Origin: Anoxypelagibacter sp902613655
GTDB taxonomy: Bacteria; Pseudomonadota; Alphaproteobacteria; Pelagibacterales; Pelagibacteraceae
DNA length: 18,761 nt
Direction of reading: 5' to 3'
Assembly (NCBI GenBank): GCA_902613655.1
Contig: CACMHR010000014.1
Coordinates: forward strand, 1-18,761
Shown: positions 6,585 through 14,098 of the stretch, piece after piece
Position numbering within the stretch: position 1 is the first letter of the stretch
How the letters are laid out: each line of letters opens with the position of its first letter
Position numbers and translations under genes: made by a program
Notes under the pieces: model-generated
The model's database searches: none
What the model was told of the DNA's origin: nothing
What the model saw: the letters and a program-made list of their open reading frames with translations, nothing else

Positions 6585-8483
6585 TTGTCCGGAAAATACG
6601 CAAAAATTTATGATTCGTCGATAAAAAATAAGGAAAACTTCTGGAAAGAGGTTGCAGAGGATATTTTTTGGTACAAGAAACCTTCTAAAATACTCAATTC
6701 TTCAAGTCCACCTTTTTATAAATGGTATGAAGATGGAATAACGAATACTTGTTACAACGCTGTTGATGTTCATATCGACAAAGGTCGTGGTGATAAGACT
6801 GCTATTATTTATGACAGTCCTATTACAGGTTCAAAATACAAATTATCTTATAAGGAACTTAAAGAAAAGGTTTCAAACTTTGCAGGAGCATTAAAAAATC
6901 AAGGAATTGTTAAAGGAGATAGAGTTATAATCTACATGCCAATGATACCTCAAGCAGTTGTAGCAATGCTTGCTTGTGGAAGAATTGGAGCAATACACTC
7001 AGTCGTGTTTGGTGGCTTTGCGGCTAACGAATTGGCAAGTAGAATTGACGACTCTAAAGCAAAAATTATTATTTCAGCATCCTGCGGATATGAACCTGGG
7101 CGAACTGTTCACTACAAACCTTTATTAAACAAAGCTATTGAAATAGCAAATCACAAACCGGAAAAGTGTATTATTTGGCAAAGAGAAAAAGATAAAGCTG
7201 AGCTTGATCCTGAAAGAGATATTGATTGGTTAGAAGCTTTAAAAGGAGCTAAACCTGCTGAATGCGAAAAAATGAATGCGAATGATTATGCATACATTCT
7301 TTACACATCTGGAACAACAGGAACACCAAAAGGAATAGTTAGAGATATTGGTGGACACATAGTTGCTTTAAAATGGACTATGAAAAATATTTATAACATA
7401 GATCAAGATGATGTTTGGTGGTCTGCAAGTGATATAGGCTGGATAGTTGGTCACTCTTATATTGTTTATGCTCCTCTGTTTTATGGTTGCACAACTGTTT
7501 TATTTGAAGGTAAGCCGGTAGGAACTCCTGATGCTGGTATTTTTTGGAGAATAATTTCAGAATATAAAGTAAAATCACTTTTTACTGCCCCAACAGCAAT
7601 AAGAGCAATTAAAAAAGAAGATCCTGATGGGAAATTCTTTAAAAAATATGATCTATCTAAATTTGATACTTTGTTTTTAGCTGGTGAGCGTGCTGACCCA
7701 GACACTATAAAGTGGTTTGAAAAACTTTCAAATGCTCCTGTAATTGATCACTGGTGGCAAACAGAAACTAGTTGGGCCATAAGTGCAAATTGTGCAGGAA
7801 TAGAAAAGTTTCCTATTAAATATGGATCGGCTTTTAAACCAGTGCCCGGTTATGATTTAAAAGTTTTAAATAGCGAAGGAAAAGAAAATAAAGCGGGTCA
7901 AATGGGTGACATTGTAGTTAAATTGCCTTTACCACCAGGAACTTTTCCCACTCTGTGGAATGCTAATGAAAGATATAAGAAAGTTTATATGTCAACTTAC
8001 GAAGGCTATTACCAAACCTACGATGCAGGACATATTGATGAAGATGGTTACGTTTGGATAATGTCCAGAACAGACGATATCATTAACGTAGCAGGCCATA
8101 GATTGTCTACTGGTGCGATTGAAGAAGTTTTGGCAGAACATAAAAATGTTGCGGAGTGTGCTGTAATAGGAATTGCTGATAAATTAAAAGGACAACTTCC
8201 AATTGGATTAATAGCTTTAAAAGCTGGAGTTGATAGAGACAATAATGAAATTACAAAAGAATGTGTAGCACTGGTGAGAGAGAAAGTTGGTCCTGTTGCT
8301 GCTTTCAAATTAGCCATTGTTGTTAAAAGATTGCCTAAAACTAGATCAGGAAAAGTTTTAAGGGGAACTGTCAGAAAAATTGCAGATGGAGAAACTTACA
8401 AAGTGCCGCCAACTATAGATGATCCAGCAATATTAGATGAGATAAAAAAAGATCTTAAAGATAATAATGTTTTAAAAGGCTAA
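6585..8483 (+). CDS. prpE: Propionyl-CoA synthetase (acyl-AMP ligase family)
   Basis: A 632-residue AMP-forming acyl-CoA synthetase. It activates a short acid (propionate, possibly acetate) with ATP to the acyl-AMP and then the CoA thioester. Seen: the P-loop-like YTSGTTGTPKG (about 240-250) followed by IVRDIGGH, the stretch ASDIGWIVGHSYIVYAPL, APTAIRAIKKEDPDG, HWWQTET and the C-terminal TRSGKVLRG with the acetylatable catalytic lysine K590. The VRD-GGH and APTAIR segments match PrpE/ACSS3 more closely than AcsA. The gene starts with TTG, supported by AGGGAG 8 nt upstream and by no in-frame ATG nearby. It is transcribed divergently from proteorhodopsin. In SAR11 annotations it may appear as acetyl-CoA synthetase. 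Confidence 0.9.
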   Translation: MSGKYAKIYDSSIKNKENFWKEVAEDIFWYKKPSKILNSSSPPFYKWYEDGITNTCYNAVDVHIDKGRGDKTAIIYDSPITGSKYKLSYKELKEKVSNFAGALKNQGIVKGDRVIIYMPMIPQAVVAMLACGRIGAIHSVVFGGFAANELASRIDDSKAKIIISASCGYEPGRTVHYKPLLNKAIEIANHKPEKCIIWQREKDKAELDPERDIDWLEALKGAKPAECEKMNANDYAYILYTSGTTGTPKGIVRDIGGHIVALKWTMKNIYNIDQDDVWWSASDIGWIVGHSYIVYAPLFYGCTTVLFEGKPVGTPDAGIFWRIISEYKVKSLFTAPTAIRAIKKEDPDGKFFKKYDLSKFDTLFLAGERADPDTIKWFEKLSNAPVIDHWWQTETSWAISANCAGIEKFPIKYGSAFKPVPGYDLKVLNSEGKENKAGQMGDIVVKLPLPPGTFPTLWNANERYKKVYMSTYEGYYQTYDAGHIDEDGYVWIMSRTDDIINVAGHRLSTGAIEEVLAEHKNVAECAVIGIADKLKGQLPIGLIALKAGVDRDNNEITKECVALVREKVGPVAAFKLAIVVKRLPKTRSGKVLRGTVRKIADGETYKVPPTIDDPAILDEIKKDLKDNNVLKG

Positions 8484-8662
8484 GACGCTATAAATTTAAT
8501 AAGATAGTAAAGAATTCCAGTAATTATTGTTGCATAAATAAAGCCTAAGACAAATAACTTTAGTCTAATTTTATCATTTTTAAATCGTGACTTAAGATAT
8601 ACGTAGATCATCGTGTATATACCAACTATGGCTATACTCAATAAAATATCCGTTGGGTTCAT
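8480..8662 (-). CDS. Small two-helix membrane protein, unknown
   Basis: A 60-residue protein with two hydrophobic segments (about 6-23 and 37-57) joined by a basic loop (KSRFKNDKIRLK), suggesting a cytoplasmic loop with both ends outside. I do not recognise a family. The ATG at 8662 is chosen, 7 nt after the stop of the cupredoxin gene. A TTG at 8692 inside that gene is the only longer option. Its position directly behind the cupredoxin on the same strand suggests co-transcription and a link to copper handling or membrane maturation, but this is inferred from position only. Its stop overlaps that of prpE. Confidence 0.55.
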   Translation of the reverse strand: MNPTDILLSIAIVGIYTMIYVYLKSRFKNDKIRLKLFVLGFIYATIITGILYYLIKFIAS

Positions 8663-8669
8663 TAATAAT

Positions 8670-9173
8670 TTAGATATCGTTAATTTTAGCAATCATACCG
8701 ACTTCATAATGTCCCGGCACGTTGCAAGCTGCTTCTATTTTAGCTTTGTTGCTAAACTTCCATATTAATTCACCTTTTTCACCAGGTGAAAGCAAAACAC
8801 TATTTGAATGAGAGTGACCCATTGATGAATTTTTTTTAGCCATCTGTTTCATTTTATCTTTATCAACTTTATCTGATAATAAAATTTCATTTTCAACCAA
8901 CATCATCATTTCAGGCTGATGTTTTATATGCATTTCTTTTGTTGCTATATTAAACTCGTGCACTAGTTCCCCAACATTTAAAACTATAAATTTAATTGTT
9001 TCGTCTTTCTTTATATTTATTTCTGCAGGTTCATAGTAATTGTCGTGCATCTTAATAGTGATAGTCCTTGTTACCTCGGAAGGTTTACCTTTTTCACCTA
9101 TCATTTTCATTGGTCCCGCAAAGACGATGTTTGGTATTAAAAATAGTATTAATATTAATAACTTCACAAACAC
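8670..9173 (-). CDS. Secreted cupredoxin with His/Met-rich insert
   Basis: A 167-residue protein with an N-terminal signal peptide (1-19, cut after VFA). The type 1 copper ligand set is complete: H72, C150, H155 and M160. Between the first His and the Cys lies an insert of about 45 residues rich in Met and His (EMHIKHQPEMMM at 80-91, KMKQMA 107-112, MGHSHS 118-123). This resembles the copper-tolerance cupredoxins (CopI-like) more than the electron carriers plastocyanin or azurin. It probably acts in the periplasm binding or passing copper. A small membrane protein follows 7 nt downstream. A second cupredoxin and small secreted proteins are read divergently from the same intergenic region, indicating a copper-related locus. 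Confidence 0.85.
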   Translation of the reverse strand: MFVKLLILILFLIPNIVFAGPMKMIGEKGKPSEVTRTITIKMHDNYYEPAEINIKKDETIKFIVLNVGELVHEFNIATKEMHIKHQPEMMMLVENEILLSDKVDKDKMKQMAKKNSSMGHSHSNSVLLSPGEKGELIWKFSNKAKIEAACNVPGHYEVGMIAKINDI

Positions 9174-9208
9174 AAAAATATCAAATTTTAAAAATATTAT
9201 TAAATAAC

Positions 9209-9244
9209 AACTTGTCGCACTGCTGTAATCATTAACTTGTCGCA
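9209..9244. repeat. 11-bp direct repeat in the divergent copper-gene promoter region
   Basis: AACTTGTCGCA occurs at 9209-9219 and exactly again at 9234-9244, a 25-bp period, between the divergent cupredoxin gene and the plus-strand small-protein genes. The repeat is GC-richer than the surroundings. Its place suggests a tandem operator for a regulator of both directions. I cannot name the regulator. Confidence 0.5.
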
Positions 9245-9278
9245 GAGATTAAAGGGATTTTTTTATTTATAAGCTGGT

Positions 9279-9401
9279 ATGGAAATAACTTTAGTTTTAC
9301 TAATTGTTTTTTACTTTCTGTTTTATCTCTTACGTCCTACATCCAAGGAAGAATTAAAGAGATTTAACAAAAAAGATAATTGGTCAAATATGGGTTTTTG
9401 A
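9279..9401 (+). CDS. 40-residue single-pass membrane protein, unknown
   Basis: A short ORF, with one N-terminal membrane helix (residues 3-19, followed by RPTSKEELKRF) and a charged, basic cytoplasmic-looking tail ending NWSNMGF. The stop is 9 nt before the ATG of the next gene, and the frame ends just as that gene's SD (AAAGG) begins, which supports a real operon partner. The SD is weak (AGCTGG). The topology resembles small assembly factors of respiratory complexes, but I recognise no family. It is read in the direction away from the cupredoxin gene. Confidence 0.5.
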   Translation: MEITLVLLIVFYFLFYLLRPTSKEELKRFNKKDNWSNMGF

Positions 9402-9410
9402 AAGGAAAAT

Positions 9411-9617
9411 ATGAAAAAAATTATTCTAATTTTTGCACTTTTAAGTTTTTCAACTAGCGTATTTGCTGGATCATGTCCAATGATGGCAAATAAAGTTGAA
9501 AAGAAAATTGAAGAAGCAAAAAAATTTCATGCTGATGGCTTAAAAGCACATCAAAATGGAGACCATAAAAAATCTGAGGAATTATTAAATAAAGCTTTAG
9601 ATCTTTTTAAAAGTTAA
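9411..9617 (+). CDS. Small secreted helical protein, unknown
   Basis: A 68-residue protein with a clean signal peptide (1-19, ending VFA). The mature 49 residues begin GSCPMM, a possible soft-metal site, and continue as amphipathic helices: VEKKIEEAKKFHADG then HKKSEELLNKALDLF. The helix-turn-helix spacing is like one tetratricopeptide-type hairpin. The SD AAAGGAAA precedes the ATG closely. Located between the 40-residue membrane protein and a pseudoazurin, it may help carry or sense copper in the periplasm; this is inferred from context. No family recognised. Confidence 0.75.
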   Translation: MKKIILIFALLSFSTSVFAGSCPMMANKVEKKIEEAKKFHADGLKAHQNGDHKKSEELLNKALDLFKS

Positions 9618-9628
9618 ATTAAGGTTTG

Positions 9629-9650
9629 AGGCGTGTTTGATAACGCGCCT
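9629..9650 (+). terminator. GC-rich hairpin after the small secreted protein
   Basis: AGGCGTGTT (9629-9637) pairs with AACGCGCCT (9642-9650) around a 4-nt loop, nine pairs including one G-T. It begins 12 nt after the stop codon at 9617. No run of T follows, so it may be a weak terminator or an mRNA-stabilising 3' structure separating this gene from the pseudoazurin. Confidence 0.5.
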
Positions 9651-9675
9651 TAACAAAATATAGAATTAAAAATTT

Positions 9676-10104
9676 ATGAAAAAAATAGTTTTGAAATTTA
9701 CATTTATTCTTATGACTTGCAGTCCAGCTTTTGGGGCAGACCAAAACATTGATATGCTAAATAGATTGGGGAAAGAGATTAACGTTTATTCAAAAAAAAT
9801 CGTTAATGTAGACGTGGGTGATACTGTAAATTGGAAATCTGTTAATCCTGGTCACAATGTGGAATTTATAAAAGGTGGAATTCCTGAGGGAGTAGAAAAA
9901 TTTAAATCAAAGTATAATAAAGATACTAGTTATACTTTTAAATCTCCTGGAATTTATGCTTATTGGTGTACACCACACAAAAGTATGGGAATGATAGGTT
10001 TTGTAGTTGTGGGAAATGATAAATCTAACCTAGATGCTATAAAAAAACTAAAGTTCTACGGTAAATCTACTAAAATAGCTGAAGAGCTAATAAACTCTTT
10101 ATAA
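9676..10104 (+). CDS. Pseudoazurin-like blue copper protein
   Basis: A 142-residue secreted cupredoxin; the signal peptide ends about residue 20 (PAFG). Copper ligands are H60 (in PGHNVEF), C98, H101 and M106, with the C-x2-H-x4-M spacing of pseudoazurin. The stretch VDVGDTVNWKSVNPGHNV and YWCTPHKSMGMIG are close to the family pattern, and a helical tail (115-142) follows as in pseudoazurins. These proteins shuttle electrons in the periplasm. The usual denitrification partners (NirK, NosZ) are not in the window, so the partner here is unknown and may be a cytochrome oxidase or another copper enzyme. The SD is weak. The stop lies 6 nt from the stop of the convergent dihydroorotase gene. Confidence 0.9.
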   Translation: MKKIVLKFTFILMTCSPAFGADQNIDMLNRLGKEINVYSKKIVNVDVGDTVNWKSVNPGHNVEFIKGGIPEGVEKFKSKYNKDTSYTFKSPGIYAYWCTPHKSMGMIGFVVVGNDKSNLDAIKKLKFYGKSTKIAEELINSL

Positions 10105-10110
10105 TTTTTG

Positions 10111-11427
10111 TTAATTAAAATTTAATGGTTTGCCTTTAGCAGGTGATATAATCTTATTATTTTCCATCACAATTTCTCCATTAACTATTGTCGCTACAGG
10201 AAAACCTTTTACTTTATAATTATTAAAAGGTGTCCATCCACATTTACTTTCAATCCATTCGTCCTTAATAATAACCTCTTTATTCATATCAATAACTGTC
10301 AAATCAGCATCAAAGTTTTCTTTGATGTATCCTTTATTTTTAATACCAAATAAGTCACAAGGATTTTCAGAAACTAATTTTATTAGTTTTTCTATTTTTA
10401 GTTTTCCTTTATTTACATGATCAAGCATAACAGGAAGTAAAGTTTGCACACCTGGCATTCCAGATGGGGACAAAGGATATTTTCTATTTTTTTCCTCTTT
10501 TGTATGCGGGGCATGATCAGAACCTATGGTGCTCACTAAAGTTTCGTCTACTGCATCCCATAATCTATCATAGTGGTCTTTTGATCTTAAAGGTGGGTTC
10601 ATTTGACTAAAAGTTTTTAAATTTTCATAACAATCAGGGGCATACAAAGTTAAGTGTTGTGGTGTAATTTCAAAAGTTACCCCATTCCTCTTTTCTGAAA
10701 AGAAATCAATTTCTTCTTTTGTTGAAACATGAAGAATATGAATTTTCTTTTTATGTTTTTGAGCTAATCTTACTACTCTTTTAGTGGACTCTAGCGCACA
10801 TTCCTCATTCCGCCAAACAGGGTGCGAGGTAACATCACCTTCTTTAATAAATTTTTTTCTAGATAACAGAATATTTTCATCTTCTGAATGCACAGAAATA
10901 ATCTTGCTGCTATTAGATATTACTTTCTCTATATCTTTTTCCTGGCTGACTAATAGGTTTCCTGTTGATGAACCAGCAAAAAGTTTTACCCCGCAACATC
11001 CTTCAAGAGTATTGACCGATGCTAACTCTTTCATATTGTCCGGAGTAGCTCCAAAATAAAAAGCATAATTACAAAACATTCTATTTCTCGCTGCACTAAG
11101 TTTGTTATTAAATTCTTTAAATGTTGATGTTGGTGGATTAGTATTCGGCATTTCAAATACAGAGGTTATGCCCCCTGCTACTGCAGCCCTACTCCCACTT
11201 TCTAAATTTTCAGCGTCATTAGCTCCTGGTTCTCTAAAGTGTACCTGGGTATCTATTGCTCCAGGCAAAACAATCTTACCTGTTGCGTCGAAAACTTTAC
11301 CGCTATTAAGATCTATTTTTCCAACTTTTTTGATTTTATTCCCTGATAAAGCTAAATCTATCTTTTGAAATTTGCCATCGATATAACAAGATCCGTTCTT
11401 TATAATGAGACTATAGTTATCAGACAT
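10111..11427 (-). CDS. pyrC: Dihydroorotase, class I-like
   Basis: A 438-residue cyclic amidohydrolase, closing carbamoyl-aspartate to dihydroorotate in pyrimidine synthesis. Seen: PGAIDTQVHFREPG (55-68), MPNTNPPT (93-100), carboxylated Lys K148 in GVKLFAG, H180 (SVHSE), H233 (LHVST) and catalytic Asp D304 in GSDHAPHT. The usual H-x-H metal pair reads Q61-x-H63, so one zinc ligand is replaced by Gln. From memory, a QVHFREPG form occurs in other alphaproteobacterial dihydroorotases, so this may be a clade trait rather than damage. Allantoinase/hydantoinase relatives share the fold, but the HFREPG and MPNT segments favour dihydroorotase. It is divergent from ygfZ across 37 bp. Confidence 0.88.
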   Translation of the reverse strand: MSDNYSLIIKNGSCYIDGKFQKIDLALSGNKIKKVGKIDLNSGKVFDATGKIVLPGAIDTQVHFREPGANDAENLESGSRAAVAGGITSVFEMPNTNPPTSTFKEFNNKLSAARNRMFCNYAFYFGATPDNMKELASVNTLEGCCGVKLFAGSSTGNLLVSQEKDIEKVISNSSKIISVHSEDENILLSRKKFIKEGDVTSHPVWRNEECALESTKRVVRLAQKHKKKIHILHVSTKEEIDFFSEKRNGVTFEITPQHLTLYAPDCYENLKTFSQMNPPLRSKDHYDRLWDAVDETLVSTIGSDHAPHTKEEKNRKYPLSPSGMPGVQTLLPVMLDHVNKGKLKIEKLIKLVSENPCDLFGIKNKGYIKENFDADLTVIDMNKEVIIKDEWIESKCGWTPFNNYKVKGFPVATIVNGEIVMENNKIISPAKGKPLNFN

Positions 11428-11464
11428 ATTTTGTTAAAATTAATATACAATATAAACTTCAAAT

Positions 11465-12340
11465 ATGAAAAAAGATCAAATATTTATTTTAAAAGATAGA
11501 GGAGTTCTATTAATTTCAGGCCAAGATTCTAAAAACTTTCTTCAGAATTTAGTCACAAATGATGTTAATAAGGTGACTGAAACTCAAAGTTGTTTTTCAT
11601 CATTACTAACGCCTCAGGGAAAATATTTATTTGATTTTATGATTGTTAAGCACAAGGATGGTTATTTTCTAGATTGTGAACTTAACCAAATTAATGGTCT
11701 AATTAACAGACTGAATGTTTATAAATTGAACTCAAAAATTGAGATAACAAATTTATCACATAAATTTCAAGTTACAGTTATAAGTAATGAAAAATTTATT
11801 TCTATAAATGCTTCACAAAATCACGAAGGTACTACTATATATTACAGAGATGATCCTTTTTTTATTGATCCAAGAAATAAAAAACTTGGAGCAAGAGGTA
11901 TTGTTAATCTAGAAAAGCTGTATTTATCTATAAAAAAATTGAAATTAAAACTAGAAGATTCAAAAAATTACTATGAGCTTAGTTATAATTTAGGTATTGC
12001 ACAAATAAATACGAAAAATCTTCAGGAAAAAATTTTTGGCCTAGAGTGTAATTTTGAGGAACTAAACGGTATAGATTTTAAGAAGGGTTGTTATGTGGGA
12101 CAAGAAAATACTGCAAGAATGAAATTGAAAAATAAAGTAAGGAAAAAGTTATTTGCTATAAAATCAAATAATAAATTAAAAATTGGCAGTGACATAAATT
12201 TTAATAGTATTAAAATCGGTCAGATTTTAATTGATGAACCCTATCCATTTGGTTTGATTAAAATTGTTGATCCAGATTTCTCTGAATATAAAGATAAAGA
12301 TTTGTTAATTAATGATAGTAAATCTAAAATTATTCAGTGA
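11465..12340 (+). CDS. ygfZ: YgfZ/IBA57 folate-binding iron-sulfur assembly factor
   Basis: A 291-residue protein of the aminomethyltransferase (GcvT-like) fold. It supports repair or maturation of iron-sulfur enzymes in the cytoplasm, using tetrahydrofolate. The diagnostic motif KGCYVGQE is at 207-214 with the functionally required Cys209, followed by RMK. The N-terminal FLQNLVTNDVN and LTPQGKYLFDF segments are family-typical. The length is normal. It starts 37 bp from the divergent dihydroorotase gene. Two unrecognised membrane-protein genes follow after 18 nt in the same direction and may be co-transcribed, though no functional link is known. Confidence 0.92.
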   Translation: MKKDQIFILKDRGVLLISGQDSKNFLQNLVTNDVNKVTETQSCFSSLLTPQGKYLFDFMIVKHKDGYFLDCELNQINGLINRLNVYKLNSKIEITNLSHKFQVTVISNEKFISINASQNHEGTTIYYRDDPFFIDPRNKKLGARGIVNLEKLYLSIKKLKLKLEDSKNYYELSYNLGIAQINTKNLQEKIFGLECNFEELNGIDFKKGCYVGQENTARMKLKNKVRKKLFAIKSNNKLKIGSDINFNSIKIGQILIDEPYPFGLIKIVDPDFSEYKDKDLLINDSKSKIIQ

Positions 12341-12358
12341 TACTCTTTTTTAAAACAT

Positions 12359-13258
12359 ATGAAAATTTTTAAAATATCAGCAATTCTAAGTCTTTTAAGG
12401 ACGCAGAAATATGAAAAGAATTTTTTACGTTTTATTAATATTGGAATATTTCTATCCTTATTTGCAATCTCTTCAGCTCTTATAACTTTTTTTATAGAAC
12501 TCAAAATAAACAGCTTACAAAATGAAAAGCAAATTTATATCAAAGAATATAAAGAAAATATTAAGATGAATAATGAAATGACAAGAATTAAGTCTCAATT
12601 TAATTTATTTATGAATAAAGAGAGAGAAATTATTGATTTATATAACTTGTATTACACTACTAATGTTGGTGCACAAATTTTAACAGAAAACGATGTTTAT
12701 TTACCAGTTTTATTCTTTGAAGCATTAGATATCGCTGATATTGATTTTTCTAATTTTCCATTTGATACCTTAAATAAAATGGCAATTGATGATTATAAAA
12801 AAGAAAACTTTGTTACTAAAGGTTTAGTTAGAGAATCAAATAAAATTAAACAAAATTTAAGTTTTATGGAGGATATAAAATCAAAATACTTAATATATGA
12901 ACCACTAATATTTGATTATGGCCTTGAGTTTGTAAGAAATGATTTAAAAAGATCTGTTGAAGGCACCTCGATTTATTTTGGGGCAATTTATGAAGACTAT
13001 GAAACACTTAATAATATTGTAAGGTCAATTGTAAAATATTTTACTTATTTTGAATTGTATTTATATGACTATGTTGATGATCATCAGATAATTATAAATA
13101 ATTATGAAAATGAAATAAAAAAATATTCCAATAATGAAAATACAGTAATTATTTTTGCATTTTTATTCCAATTATTAATATTTTTAATAATTCAGTTTTT
13201 TGAAATAAGAACAACTCAAATGGATTTAATAAAAAATGAGAAGAGGAAGATTAAATAA
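12359..13258 (+). CDS. Unrecognised protein: TM, helical extracytoplasmic domain, TM (first of a pair)
   Basis: A 299-residue protein I do not recognise. A basic N-terminus (1-25) is followed by a membrane helix (about 26-47), a coiled-coil-like segment (50-95, rich in K/E), a largely helical middle with several FxN/PFD turns, and a second membrane helix (261-281), ending in a short basic tail. By the positive-inside rule both ends are cytoplasmic and about 210 residues lie outside. This resembles the sensor part of chemoreceptors or histidine kinases but with no signalling domain. The composition is strongly A/T, with codons for K, N and I dominating. The next gene overlaps by 23 nt and has the same layout, so the two probably form a complex. 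Confidence 0.75.
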   Translation: MKIFKISAILSLLRTQKYEKNFLRFINIGIFLSLFAISSALITFFIELKINSLQNEKQIYIKEYKENIKMNNEMTRIKSQFNLFMNKEREIIDLYNLYYTTNVGAQILTENDVYLPVLFFEALDIADIDFSNFPFDTLNKMAIDDYKKENFVTKGLVRESNKIKQNLSFMEDIKSKYLIYEPLIFDYGLEFVRNDLKRSVEGTSIYFGAIYEDYETLNNIVRSIVKYFTYFELYLYDYVDDHQIIINNYENEIKKYSNNENTVIIFAFLFQLLIFLIIQFFEIRTTQMDLIKNEKRKIK

Positions 13259-14075
13259 AATTTCAATTTTACTAATAACTTTGTCTGCTATTTTCACAAT
13301 AATATCATATATTGCAGATCAGCTTATAATTAATAATGAGAACAAAATAAGAATTATAGACTCAGACATACAAAAATCAGAAAGTGAATTATTAAATTTA
13401 GAAAAGTTAGAAAAAAATATTCAAAATTTAACAGTTGATTATACTACAAATACCTTAAGTAAATTATCACATAATAACTTGGCAGTAAAACACATGATTT
13501 TGTATGAAGCAGAAAAATCACTCGGTAGAAATAATTTGAAAGTTAGTGATTGGTCTATAAAAAACATAAAATTAAGAGAACAAAAAAACATGAGACTATT
13601 TATGCTAAATATCCGAGATACAGCTTATGAACATGCAACTTTATTTGATTATAACAGTAAAATTTTAAAAAAAATTAAAAATATAGATGAATTTAGTTTT
13701 TTCGATGATTTATTAAATTCTGAAAACTTTTACAACTTGCGATCAGAAAAATTTTTTAATAAAAATCTTGATACCTTATTTGACAAAATATATGTTGATA
13801 ACAGATTGTTAAAAAAGGAAGACATTATTGATTTTAGAAATCTCAAACTTTCTTATATAGAATATTTTAAAAATAAAATGAATATTATTTATGATGTTGA
13901 AGAAAAAGTAAGTGACATGGCAATTGAAAAAGAGAACGAAATTTATAATTTATATAAGTCTAAGTATTTAAAATCGAGGAACATTACATATTTTGTACTA
14001 ACTGGAATACTTTCCCAGATTCTTACATTATTATCGCTATTGTTTTTATTTAAAAGATTAATTTTAAGAAAATAA
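13236..14075 (+). CDS. Unrecognised protein: TM, helical extracytoplasmic domain, TM (second of a pair)
   Basis: A 279-residue protein I do not recognise. The start is basic (MRRGRLNK). It has a membrane helix (8-27), a probable coiled coil (33-65), a helical extracytoplasmic part and a second membrane helix (about 250-272), then a basic tail. The same order and size as the previous gene suggest paralogues or subunits of one assembly, though I see no clear sequence identity between them by eye. The 23-nt overlap argues for coupled translation. The start ATG has only a weak SD (AATAAAAA region), as for its neighbour. It converges with the ion-channel gene, 23 nt apart; a link to that operon is possible but untested. 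Confidence 0.75.
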   Translation: MRRGRLNKISILLITLSAIFTIISYIADQLIINNENKIRIIDSDIQKSESELLNLEKLEKNIQNLTVDYTTNTLSKLSHNNLAVKHMILYEAEKSLGRNNLKVSDWSIKNIKLREQKNMRLFMLNIRDTAYEHATLFDYNSKILKKIKNIDEFSFFDDLLNSENFYNLRSEKFFNKNLDTLFDKIYVDNRLLKKEDIIDFRNLKLSYIEYFKNKMNIIYDVEEKVSDMAIEKENEIYNLYKSKYLKSRNITYFVLTGILSQILTLLSLLFLFKRLILRK

Positions 14076-14098
14076 TATTTATTAATATTCAAAAAATT

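Noticed and set aside
7378..8317. Minus-strand frames opposite the acyl-CoA synthetase
   Set aside because: Antisense shadows; no domains or start signals.
10784..11368. Two plus-strand frames opposite dihydroorotase
   Set aside because: Antisense shadows of a conserved gene, with unlikely composition.
14074..14089. AATATT hairpin between the convergent genes
   Set aside because: Six A/T pairs only; expected by chance at this composition, no GC stem.
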